The notes below the pieces were generated by a model, which had not been told where the DNA came from, did no database searches, and was given only the letters and a program-made list of their open reading frames with translations. Below, in pieces: positions 5,641-12,252 of a DNA stretch of 13,937 bases. Both the position numbers and the translations under genes were made by a program. Origin of the DNA: an uncultured Eubacteriales bacterium (GTDB lineage: Bacteria; Bacillota; Clostridia; Oscillospirales; Acutalibacteraceae); the NCBI GenBank assembly GCA_902462035.1, contig CABQAC010000022.1:1-13937 (forward strand), given 5' to 3'. Numbering within the stretch: the first letter of the stretch is position 1; each line of letters begins with the position of its first letter.

Positions 5641-6942
5641 ATGAATGTCGCTTATTTTACTCCCCTCAATCCTCAAAAATCCGGTATTTCGGATTTTGCA
5701 GAGGAAATGCTCCCCTATTTGGCGGAGCATATGGCAATTGTGATTTATACCGACGGAAAGCCCTCCAATGCTGCCATTCGGGATCATTTTGACGTGGCTC
5801 CCATCTCTTTTTACCGTCTGCAGCGGCTGGAAAACGACTTCGAGCTGGCCGTTTATCAAGTTGGCAACCAGCACCGTGCCCATAAGCCCATTGTAGACAG
5901 TTTTATGGAGCACGGCGGCGTATTGGAACTGCACGATATCTCCCTGCACCGCTATATGGCACAGGATACGCTTGACGCCGGCAAACAAGACGCTTACATT
6001 GCGCTGATGAAGGATTGCCACGGCGAGCAGGGCGAACAATTGGCCAGGGACTACTGCCAGGGCCTTGTTCCGGCGCCGTGGGAAGACCGGGGGCTGGAGT
6101 TTACGCTGAACAAACGGCTGATCGACCGGGCCGATGCGATAATCGTTCACTCCGATTTTGCCAAGCAGATGGTCAAGGGAGTGCGTCCCGAAGTGCCCGT
6201 GGCTGTCATTCCGCTGCCCGCCGACCGCATCGTGGACAAACCCGCGGCCTTTCAGGCCCGCTGCCGCCAGGCGCTGCGTATCGATACCTCGCTTTTGGTG
6301 CTGGGTTCTTTCGGGTATTTGAACCAATACAAGCGGATTCCGCAGATTCTGCGGGCATTGGCCCGCTTTAAACAGCAGTACCGCCTTCCGTTCCGCTATT
6401 ACCTGGTAGGCCAAAACGAGGGAGAAAAGCTGGACGGCATGATTCAGGAGCTCGGTTTGGCTCAGGAAGTCGTACAGGTTGGTTACGCGCCGAAGGAAGC
6501 GTTTTGCCAATATATCGGCGCTTGCGATATCTGTCTGAATCTGCGTTATCCCACCCAAGGGGAATCATCCGGCGGTATCCACCGTATGTTCGGTATGGGC
6601 AAACCGGTTCTGGTGTCCGATACCGGCAGTTTTGCCGAATATCCTGACAATGCCGTGGTTAAAATCCGGTACGATGAAAACGAGGAGGACGACCTCTGCA
6701 ACACACTGCTTCGTCTGGCAAACGACCGCAGGGAATTGGAAGGGCTAAGCCGTGGGGCTCTTGCCTATGCCAAGAAAGAATGCGATCCGGAACAGAACGC
6801 CAAGCGGTATGTGGAGTTTCTTTCCCAGGTAGACGCGGGCGTCTATCAAGAGCGCGGCATTGAGCGTTTTGTGGACCGCCTTTTTGAAATCGGGCTAACC
6901 AGTCCCGATTATATCGATCATCTGATGAAACTTAAATTTTAG
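5641..6942 (+). CDS. GT4-family glycosyltransferase, distinct subgroup
   Basis: This is a 433-residue predicted GT-B glycosyltransferase, only distantly related to the two genes before it. The N-terminus MNVAYFTPLNPQKSGISDFA carries the S-G-I-S-D-[YF]-x-E segment of a GT4 subgroup common in O-antigen and exopolysaccharide clusters. LELHDISLHRYM follows, with the usual histidine and aspartate. The donor domain shows GSFGYLNQYKRI (222-233), YYLVGQNEG and NLRYPTQGESSGG. E308 is the first glutamate of the EX7E position; the second position is M316, as in many members with a GETSG-type motif. The end (from about residue 395) is an extra helical tail, DRLFEIGLTSPDYIDHLMKL. It lies 21 bases after the previous stop, with a GAAAGGA-type site, and 21 bases before the membrane protein. 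Sugar specificity is unknown. Confidence 0.9.
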   Translation: MNVAYFTPLNPQKSGISDFAEEMLPYLAEHMAIVIYTDGKPSNAAIRDHFDVAPISFYRLQRLENDFELAVYQVGNQHRAHKPIVDSFMEHGGVLELHDISLHRYMAQDTLDAGKQDAYIALMKDCHGEQGEQLARDYCQGLVPAPWEDRGLEFTLNKRLIDRADAIIVHSDFAKQMVKGVRPEVPVAVIPLPADRIVDKPAAFQARCRQALRIDTSLLVLGSFGYLNQYKRIPQILRALARFKQQYRLPFRYYLVGQNEGEKLDGMIQELGLAQEVVQVGYAPKEAFCQYIGACDICLNLRYPTQGESSGGIHRMFGMGKPVLVSDTGSFAEYPDNAVVKIRYDENEEDDLCNTLLRLANDRRELEGLSRGALAYAKKECDPEQNAKRYVEFLSQVDAGVYQERGIERFVDRLFEIGLTSPDYIDHLMKLKF

Positions 6943-6963
6943 CCGAGGAAGGGCGGGAACCCC

Positions 6964-9156
6964 GTGAAACTATTTTGGAAAACACACAGGCAGGACGTGT
7001 ACAGCGTGCTTGTCATCCTATCCGCCTGTTTTGTGTTCGCATTCCTGCTGCTGCATTTGTACGAAGGGGACTTGGCCGTTCCCTTTACCTACGCCGGGGA
7101 CGACGGTCTTCCAATGTACGCCAAAGCCAAGTTGTTGCAGCAGCAATTTTGGGATTTGGAAAACCCCTGGTTGGGCGCGCCTTTTACGGCAGAGCATTAC
7201 GACTTTATGGCCAACGCCATGACCTATACGGAAAATCTGGCTTTAAAATTATTGGGGTTAATTTTTACAAATCCCATCGTCGCTTTGAACGTACAGTATT
7301 TACTGCTGTTTCCCACCATCGCGCTGATCTCTTATTTCGTCATGCGCAGTCTTAAACTCCGCTGCCTGGTTTCGGTGCCCTGCTCGGTCGCTTTTGCCTT
7401 TTTGCCCGCTATCTTTTTCCGGGGAATCGGGCATTTTTCCTTGACCGCATACCAGTTTGTGCCTTTGAGTATTCTGCTGTGCATCTGGCTTTATACCGAT
7501 GATCAATTTTTGAGATGCAAGGGTTTTTGGCATTACCGGCGGAATATTTACGCGATTGTTTTTGCGCTGCTAATCGCCAACAACGGCATTGCATACTACG
7601 CCTTTTTCACCTGTTTTTTCTTGGCGGTCACCGGCGTGATGAAAGCGCTGCGGGACCGAAAATGGAAGCCGCTGCTTCGCAGCGCGGCCAATATAGGCTT
7701 TGTGTGTTTCTTCCTGGTGCTGTCGCTGACTCCCGTAATCCTATACCAACTGCAAAATGGCACAAATCCCATTGTCGCAGCCCGCAACCCGATGGAGGCC
7801 GAACTATATTCCACCAGGCTGTCGCTTTTGCTTTTGCCCACTTCCGGGCATGGGGTGCCCCTTCTGCGCAGCTGGGTGGCGGATTATAAAAATGCGCCCC
7901 TGCTCAATGAAAATACCTTCTCCCATATTGGGCTGGTCGGCGTGGCCGGGTTTGTTTTTCTGTTTTTCTATTTCTTTGTAAAAAAGAAGGATACGCTGCG
8001 GTACCGCCAGATGAGCTTGCTGGCCGGGCTTAACCTGTTTGGTTTTTTGTTGGGAACCATGGGGGGGCTCGGCAGCTTGTTCGCCGTTATCGTCACCCCC
8101 GCATTGCGGGCATATAACCGGGTTTCGGTTTTTCTGGCCTTCATCTGCATTCTGGCGGTGGCGCTGCTGCTCGACCGGTATACCCGCAAGCTGAAAACAT
8201 GGCTGGTAGCCGTGCTGATGGGGCTGATGTGCGTGGTTACGGTATTGGAACAATACCCGCCGTACTGGTACCCCAACTACAATGTCCTGCGAACCGCGTA
8301 CCAAAGCGACGCGTCGTTTGTACAGCAGATCGAATCGGAAGTCCCGGATGGGGCAATGATCTATCAGATGCCCTATGTCTTTTATCCCGAGGCGGGTACG
8401 GTTAACGAGATGGGAGCGTATTCCCATTTTACCGGGTTCCTTCACTCTAAAAATCTTCGCTGGAGCTACGGCGGCATGCACGGCCGCAAATCGGACTTGT
8501 GGAACAGCGCAGTCGATCAGCTGCCCCTTTCGGACAAGCTGAAGGTTCTTTCCATTACCGGCTTCGAGGGAATTTATATCGACACCCGCGCTTATGATGA
8601 AGCCGAATTGAAGGAACTGACCGATAACCTGCAGCGCGAATTGAACATCGAACCATTGGTCAGCTCCGACGGCCGTTTGCTGTTTTTTAACATGGATTCC
8701 TATAATCAGGCATACCGCGCCAAATATACAGAAGAAGAACGGCAGGCGAAAAAGGAAGAATTATTAAAGCTGACTCAACCGGTTTATGGCGAAGGGATCA
8801 GCTCGCTGGAAAAGGACTCTTTGGGCGACTACCATTGGTCCTCTAAGGCAGGTTTGCTGACAATCAACAACAATCAGTCGGAACCGCTTGACGCGAGTCT
8901 GCATCTGATGGTAATGGCTGGAGATGGAAAAACCTCCCGCTTTACGGTCACCATTAACGGCATCGCCACCGAGTTCCAGATCACGCCGGAGGGTACCGAA
9001 ATCGACCTGACCTTTAGCGCAAAGGCCGGAACAAACACCATCCGGCTGGAAACAGACGGCAATCAGGTTGCCGCGCCAGGCGACCCCCGGTCCCTCTACT
9101 TCCAAATTCGGGATCTCTCCTGCAGCCTGACCGATGCGGACCTCGGCCTCAAATAA
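6964..9156 (+). CDS. Large polytopic membrane protein, GT-C-like glycosyltransferase with C-terminal beta-rich domain
   Basis: This 730-residue protein has a first membrane helix at about 14-34, then an outside loop with YAGDDGLPMY. Its D46 and D47 are placed like the catalytic acidic pair of GT-C enzymes that use polyprenyl-phosphate sugars. The loop continues with PWLGAPF and is followed by many hydrophobic segments up to about residue 430. Residues about 432-620 are soluble and would lie outside the cell. Residues about 625-730 are beta-strand rich (LHLMVMAGD, FTVTINGIA, IDLTFSAKAGTNTIRLE), resembling a carbohydrate-binding-like sandwich. YfhO-type membrane proteins have comparable layouts. 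I infer that it adds a branch sugar to a lipid-linked glycan outside the membrane. It starts with GTG behind a GGGCGGG stretch, 21 bases after the glycosyltransferase, as last gene of the operon. The exact family is uncertain. Confidence 0.72.
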   Translation: MKLFWKTHRQDVYSVLVILSACFVFAFLLLHLYEGDLAVPFTYAGDDGLPMYAKAKLLQQQFWDLENPWLGAPFTAEHYDFMANAMTYTENLALKLLGLIFTNPIVALNVQYLLLFPTIALISYFVMRSLKLRCLVSVPCSVAFAFLPAIFFRGIGHFSLTAYQFVPLSILLCIWLYTDDQFLRCKGFWHYRRNIYAIVFALLIANNGIAYYAFFTCFFLAVTGVMKALRDRKWKPLLRSAANIGFVCFFLVLSLTPVILYQLQNGTNPIVAARNPMEAELYSTRLSLLLLPTSGHGVPLLRSWVADYKNAPLLNENTFSHIGLVGVAGFVFLFFYFFVKKKDTLRYRQMSLLAGLNLFGFLLGTMGGLGSLFAVIVTPALRAYNRVSVFLAFICILAVALLLDRYTRKLKTWLVAVLMGLMCVVTVLEQYPPYWYPNYNVLRTAYQSDASFVQQIESEVPDGAMIYQMPYVFYPEAGTVNEMGAYSHFTGFLHSKNLRWSYGGMHGRKSDLWNSAVDQLPLSDKLKVLSITGFEGIYIDTRAYDEAELKELTDNLQRELNIEPLVSSDGRLLFFNMDSYNQAYRAKYTEEERQAKKEELLKLTQPVYGEGISSLEKDSLGDYHWSSKAGLLTINNNQSEPLDASLHLMVMAGDGKTSRFTVTINGIATEFQITPEGTEIDLTFSAKAGTNTIRLETDGNQVAAPGDPRSLYFQIRDLSCSLTDADLGLK

Positions 9157-9165
9157 CCGCAAATC

Positions 9166-9207
9166 AGAAGGGCCTTCCGGACACAAGTTTGTCCGGAAGG
9201 CCCTTCT
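9166..9207. terminator. Bidirectional terminator between the glycan operon and the acetyltransferase gene
   Basis: The arms at 9166-9183 and 9190-9207 are perfectly complementary over 18 bp (GGGCCTTCCGG core) with the loop CAAGTT. On the plus strand it is followed by TTAATTT. It sits between two convergent genes and can serve both. Confidence 0.9.
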
Positions 9208-9244
9208 TTAATTTAACCCATTTAGACAGCAAAGGCGCTTTTTA

Positions 9245-9871
9245 TCAAGAGGAAAAACCGTCCGCCGGCTCGTCTTCCAGCGGAAAAAAAGACGCAGGGC
9301 TTCCTGTGGCCAGACAGCGGGGCGGTACGTCCCGGTCCACCTGCGCGCCCGTATCAATCACGGCGCCGTCGCCCACCCGGATACCGCCTGTCAGCCGCGC
9401 AAACGCCCGGACCGTTACACCGTCGCCCAATACCGGCCGGTTTCCGGCATCGTCGGCGCCAATCCACCCACCGCGGCATACGGTCAGCCAGCAGCCCGCG
9501 CGGCTGGGAGCCAAATGGCACGCGTCCGCGTGGAACAGGCACAAACCGCCGCCGATTTTCCCTTCTATCTCCACCCCCGGACGGGGCGGCAGCAGTTGGG
9601 AGGACAGCCGCACAAGCCACGGATGGCGGGCCCTGGCGCGGTAATACAGCACATTGCGGAAAGATGGCTGCTGGGTCAATAAAACCGAAATCCCCCGCCT
9701 AACCGTCCACTCAGAGGCGGGCAGAGCCCATAGATACGACTTGACATCCTGTGCGATCTTAGGGTCCGCGGCGCAAAGCAAGCCAGGCAGCGTCCGCCAC
9801 CGCCCCGGCCGCCGCGCGTTACCGGCAGGCCGCTTTCTCACCATATCCCCCATTTCCGCCGCAACAGGCAT
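9245..9871 (-). CDS. Left-handed beta-helix O-acetyltransferase, serine-acetyltransferase-like
   Basis: A 208-residue protein resembles the serine-acetyltransferase-like enzymes found in polysaccharide clusters. FRNVLYYRAR (71-80) and GVEIEGKIGGGLCL (99-112) align with the usual F-R-N-L-x-Y-Y-R and I-G-G-G-L-x-I segments. LFHADACHLA keeps a histidine (H114) where the catalytic His of CysE-type enzymes sits. PVLGDGVTVRAFARLTGGIR and IDTGAQVDRDVPPRCLATGS match the hexapeptide coils and the D-V-P-P-x-x-x-x-x-G-x-P-A ending. It differs in losing the acidic residue before the histidine (F) and the usual N-Q-x-V-T-I-G run (VCRGGWIG). It would transfer acetyl from acetyl-CoA, to serine or more likely to a glycan hydroxyl. 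The start is ATG 9871-9869, chosen for AGGA 5 bases upstream; ATG codons at 9898 and 9889 are alternatives. It converges on the glycan operon. Confidence 0.75.
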   Translation of the reverse strand: MPVAAEMGDMVRKRPAGNARRPGRWRTLPGLLCAADPKIAQDVKSYLWALPASEWTVRRGISVLLTQQPSFRNVLYYRARARHPWLVRLSSQLLPPRPGVEIEGKIGGGLCLFHADACHLAPSRAGCWLTVCRGGWIGADDAGNRPVLGDGVTVRAFARLTGGIRVGDGAVIDTGAQVDRDVPPRCLATGSPASFFPLEDEPADGFSS

Positions 9872-9932
9872 TCCTATCCTGCCCCGCATGCTTTCCATGC
9901 CAAAACGTAGCGGCCGATAAAATGCCGTCGCG

Positions 9933-9974
9933 AAACTATTGTTTGGATAACGAAGATGACAGAAACAATCGTTT
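9933..9974. repeat. Pair of AAAC-N4-GTTT inverted repeats 30 bp apart
   Basis: AAACTATTGTTT (9933-9944) and AAACAATCGTTT (9963-9974) each have AAAC/GTTT arms around 4 bases, with centres 30 bp apart, near three helical turns. CAATCGTTT recurs at 10016-10024. They lie within the leader of the minus-strand acetyltransferase gene, just downstream of its predicted transcription start, so they may be operators. Confidence 0.4.
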
Positions 9975-9989
9975 ATCGAATATAATGAA

Positions 9990-10018
9990 ATAATAGCACA
10001 TTGTGGGAAAGCATGCAA
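9990..10018 (-). promoter_or_regulatory. Promoter of the acetyltransferase gene
   Basis: On the minus strand, TTGCAT (10018-10013) and TATTAT (9995-9990) are 17 bp apart. Transcription would start near 9983, giving a leader of about 112 bases. A plus-strand TATAAT at 9981-9986, with ATGACA at 9956-9961 (19-bp spacing), may form an opposing weaker promoter. Confidence 0.6.
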
Positions 10019-10064
10019 TCGTTTCGCCTAGACTTAAGTAACATGTGTAAAGGCAAATGGCCAG

Positions 10065-10262
10065 GTGGCCGAACGGGTTTGGGAACCGTGGGATTTGGAC
10101 GAACAGCTCCGAATGGATTTGCTGCATATTATCCGCTTGATTCCGCAGCCGCAGAGTCATAAAGCGCAGAACTTTCGCATAGGATGTGGTAAAAAACTAG
10201 ATGATTTTATAAAACAGCGCGAATTCTTTCGCTGCACATTGGAACCTTCGCCAGAATTATAA
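10065..10262 (+). CDS. Doubtful small hypothetical protein
   Basis: A 65-residue open frame starts at GTG 10065, with an AAAGG stretch (10049-10053) upstream. The product would be soluble, with an acidic N-terminal half (VWEPWDLDEQLRMDLLHIIR) and a basic C-terminal half (GCGKKLDDFIKQREFF). I recognise no family. Support is weak: ribosome-site spacing is long, other frames are open over the same bases, and only a poor promoter lies upstream. Confidence 0.2.
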   Translation: MAERVWEPWDLDEQLRMDLLHIIRLIPQPQSHKAQNFRIGCGKKLDDFIKQREFFRCTLEPSPEL

Positions 10263-10360
10263 TGCCAGTTCCCGCTCTTTTTGGCAACCAAGTACGATTT
10301 TTTCAAATTCTTCCCGCCGTCGGCCGGGCTGATCCGCGGGCGGTTCTTTCCCGTTTTCGC

Positions 10361-10389
10361 TGGATTTTTTGTTCCGTTTCGGTTATGAT
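10361..10389 (+). promoter_or_regulatory. Promoter-like element for the 27-codon membrane peptide gene
   Basis: A -10 box TATGAT (10384-10389) lies 40 bases before the peptide start, with a poor -35 (TGGATT, 10361-10366) at 17-bp spacing in a T-rich stretch. The -10 is convincing; the -35 is not. Confidence 0.4.
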
Positions 10390-10428
10390 AGTCTGCGGTG
10401 TGGAAAGACTTCGAGGAGGCGTAGAATC

Positions 10429-10512
10429 ATGGTGCTGTATTTGGCCCTTTTGTTTTTTTCAATCACCGGCATGGTCTTTGGATGCCTTCGGCAAAAAAAG
10501 GCAAAGCAATAA
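10429..10512 (+). CDS. 27-residue single-span membrane peptide, unrecognised
   Basis: A 27-codon frame encodes MVLYLALLFFSITGMVFGCL (residues 1-20) followed by RQKKAKQ. It has one hydrophobic stretch of about 20 residues with no charge, including a cysteine at 19, then a strongly basic tail, so it should insert in the membrane with the C-terminus inside. GAGGAGG (10413-10419) lies 9 bases before ATG 10429, one of the best ribosome binding sites in the window. A TATGAT box precedes it, and a strong terminator begins 16 bases after the stop, so it appears to be a complete one-gene transcription unit. Possible roles are a small regulatory subunit of a membrane complex or a type I toxin-like peptide; neither is shown by the sequence. 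I recognise no family. Confidence 0.6.
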   Translation: MVLYLALLFFSITGMVFGCLRQKKAKQ

Positions 10513-10527
10513 CCGGTACCGGTATGG

Positions 10528-10556
10528 CCGGCGGACTAAAGTCCGCCGGTTTTTTT
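10528..10556 (+). terminator. Strong terminator after the 27-codon peptide gene
   Basis: CCGGCGGAC (10528-10536) and GTCCGCCGG (10541-10549) form a perfect 9-bp GC-rich stem with loop TAAA, followed by seven T (10550-10556). Confidence 0.92.
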
Positions 10557-10587
10557 CTGTCCCCTGGTGCGCCGAAAGGGGATTGTG

Positions 10588-10596
10588 TGCTATAAT
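10588..10596 (+). promoter_or_regulatory. Extended -10 promoter for the reductase-glycosylase-transporter operon
   Basis: TGCTATAAT (10588-10596) is a perfect extended -10 element (TG-n-TATAAT). No convincing -35 box is seen, which is usual for this class. The start would be near 10603, giving a leader of about 87 bases. Confidence 0.65.
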
Positions 10597-10689
10597 GGCA
10601 TCGGAACGCTGTTCCGGCCGCCGCTAAAACCGACTGCCGCACGTTGCGCTTCCCGCAAATCCCATCAGCTTTTGAAAGGATGACCTGCT

Positions 10690-11718
10690 ATGAACCAAAT
10701 CCGTCTGGGTAAAACCGGCTTGATGGTCGGCGCATCTTCCTTTGGCGCGCTGCCCGTCCAGCGGTTGACAAAAGAGGAAGCGTCGCGCCTGCTGCGCCTG
10801 GCATACAGCCTGGGCATGAATTATTTCGATACCGCCAATGGGTACAGCGACAGCGAGGAAAAAATCGGCCTGGCGCTGTCCGATGTCCGCCATCATATCG
10901 TGCTGTCCACCAAAAGCGCGGCCAAAGACAAAAAAACGCTGCTCGCGCACGTGGAGCTGAGCTTGCGGCGCATGAAGACCGACTACATCGATATCCTGCA
11001 GTTGCACAATCCATCCGTTCTGCCGGATCCGGATGATCCCGAAAGCGCCTACGCCGGACTTGTGGAGGCCAAAAAACGGGGCTACATCCGTTTTATCGGT
11101 ATCACCAATCACAGCGCCGAGCGCGCGCGGGAAGCGGTGCTTTCCGGGCTTTACGACACGCTGCAATACCCGTTTTCCTCCCTGGCTGTGGAGCAGGATG
11201 TTGCGGTGGCTCATCTGGCGCACCAGCACGACATGGGCTTTATTGCCATGAAAGGGCTGGCCGGGGGGCTGATTACCGATGCGTCCACCACCTTTTCTTT
11301 TATCAAGCAATATCCCTTTGTGGTGCCCATCTGGGGTATCCAGCGGGAAAGCGAGCTGCGGGAGTTTATTCAGCTGGAAGATAACCCGCCGGTTTATGAC
11401 GGCGCCATGCGCGCCCGCATCGAAAAGGACCGTCAAGCGCTGCTGGGCAATTTCTGCCATGGGTGCGGATACTGTCTGCCCTGCCCCGCCCAAATCGATA
11501 TTCCCACCGCCGCCCGCATGAGTTTGCTGCTGCGCAGGGCGCCTTTCGCCCAGTTCCTGACGCCCGAAAACCGGGAAAAGATGCTGCGTATCGAAAACTG
11601 CCGGCACTGCAACCAATGTGTTTCCCGCTGCCCCTACGGGCTAGATACCCCCGCGCTGCTGCGGGACAACCTGGCCGATTACTTGCAGTTTGCCCAATCC
11701 CACGGGACAGGCCGATGA
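10690..11718 (+). CDS. Aldo/keto reductase with C-terminal 4Fe-4S ferredoxin-like domain
   Basis: This 342-residue protein is a cytosolic NAD(P)-dependent oxidoreductase-type enzyme. The TIM-barrel reductase domain (about 1-245) keeps the family tetrad: D47 and Y52 in FDTANGYSDSE, K75 in LSTKS and H106 in LQLHNP. The C-terminal part has two cysteine clusters, C256-x2-C259-x2-C262-x2-C265-P and C304-x2-C307-x2-C310-x3-C314-P, enough for two 4Fe-4S centres. This fused form is common in anaerobic Clostridia and archaea; the substrate is generally unknown. The ATG start has GAAAGGA about 10 bases upstream. It is the first gene of an operon, and its stop overlaps the DNA glycosylase start by 4 bases (ATGA), suggesting translational coupling. 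No truncation is seen. Confidence 0.93.
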   Translation: MNQIRLGKTGLMVGASSFGALPVQRLTKEEASRLLRLAYSLGMNYFDTANGYSDSEEKIGLALSDVRHHIVLSTKSAAKDKKTLLAHVELSLRRMKTDYIDILQLHNPSVLPDPDDPESAYAGLVEAKKRGYIRFIGITNHSAERAREAVLSGLYDTLQYPFSSLAVEQDVAVAHLAHQHDMGFIAMKGLAGGLITDASTTFSFIKQYPFVVPIWGIQRESELREFIQLEDNPPVYDGAMRARIEKDRQALLGNFCHGCGYCLPCPAQIDIPTAARMSLLLRRAPFAQFLTPENREKMLRIENCRHCNQCVSRCPYGLDTPALLRDNLADYLQFAQSHGTGR

Positions 11719-12233
11719 ACGGAAAGGCACAGTTGGTGGTCCACCCCCTTCCCCCGGTTGCGGACGCCCATTCCAGGGTGCTGATCCTGGGCACCATGCC
11801 CTCCCCAAAATCCCGGGAGTATGGGTTTTACTACGCTCATCCCCAAAACCGTTTTTGGCCGGTACTGGCCGCCGTGGTTGGCGAACCGGTCCCCCTTGGC
11901 AGCGACGCGCGGCGGCAGATGGCCTTGCGCCATGGTGTGGCGCTGTGGGACGTATTGCGCTCCTGCACCATCCGCGGTGCGGACGACAGTACCATCCGGG
12001 ACCCGGTGCCCAATGACATCGCTTCCCTGCTGGCCAGGGCGCCGGTCAATGCAATCTTTACAAATGGACAAAAATCGACCGCTTTATACAATAAGTTTTG
12101 CTATCCTGTATTAAAAAGGCCGTCCATCCCGCTGCCCTCCACCAGCGCGGCCAACCGCGGCGCATATCCCATGGAACGGCTGCTGCAGGTGTACACGGAA
12201 AAACTGCTTCCCTACCTTGGGCTGCGGCTATAA
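11715..12233 (+). CDS. DNA-deoxyinosine glycosylase-like protein (uracil-DNA glycosylase superfamily)
   Basis: This is a 172-residue base-excision repair enzyme. LILGTMPSPKSREYGFYYAH (23-42) followed by PQNRFWPVL is the hallmark of the hypoxanthine/deoxyinosine glycosylase branch of the uracil-DNA glycosylase superfamily. Near the end, FTNGQKSTALYNK and LPSTSAANRGAYP match the second conserved region. By family knowledge it would remove deaminated adenine (hypoxanthine), and possibly uracil, from DNA. The length is usual for the family. ATG 11715 is chosen because the frame upstream only shadows the reductase gene, and ATG overlaps the reductase stop by 4 bases. It sits between the Fe-S reductase and CorA genes, so the operon may belong to a stress or repair response, but this is inference. 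Confidence 0.88.
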   Translation: MNGKAQLVVHPLPPVADAHSRVLILGTMPSPKSREYGFYYAHPQNRFWPVLAAVVGEPVPLGSDARRQMALRHGVALWDVLRSCTIRGADDSTIRDPVPNDIASLLARAPVNAIFTNGQKSTALYNKFCYPVLKRPSIPLPSTSAANRGAYPMERLLQVYTEKLLPYLGLRL

Positions 12234-12252
12234 AAAAGGGGGAATCCTTTTT

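Larger units (their letters stand above)
10019..10428. other. Intergenic region with one doubtful small open frame
   Basis: Between the acetyltransferase promoter and the 27-codon peptide gene I see no confident gene. A 65-codon frame from GTG 10065 to 10262 has AAAGG 11 bases upstream and an acidic helical start (WEPWDLDEQLRMDL), but I do not recognise it and neighbouring frames are open too. An isolated TATAAT occurs at 10258-10263 without a good -35 box. The segment 10300-10350 is GC-rich and uninformative. Confidence 0.4.

Noticed and set aside
5170..6558. Minus-strand open frame of 462 codons opposite the second and third glycosyltransferases
   Set aside because: Same reasoning: it spans two real plus-strand genes and their junction, with no start signals of its own.
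10055..10140. tRNA-like start (GGCCAGGTGGCCGAACGG)
   Set aside because: Resembles a class II tRNA 5' end at first sight, but no matching acceptor stem, anticodon arm or T-loop follows.
10262..10627. Plus-strand open frame of 121 codons covering the small peptide gene and its terminator
   Set aside because: It runs through a strong terminator and the next promoter and is in a different frame from the well-signalled 27-codon peptide.
10624..11616. Minus-strand open frame of 330 codons opposite the aldo/keto reductase
   Set aside because: The plus strand has a complete catalytic tetrad and Fe-S clusters; the antisense frame shows no family features.
12217..12252. Longer start for the CorA protein at ATG 12217
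   Set aside because: It would overlap the glycosylase gene end and lacks a ribosome site, whereas ATG 12253 has GGGGG at correct spacing.
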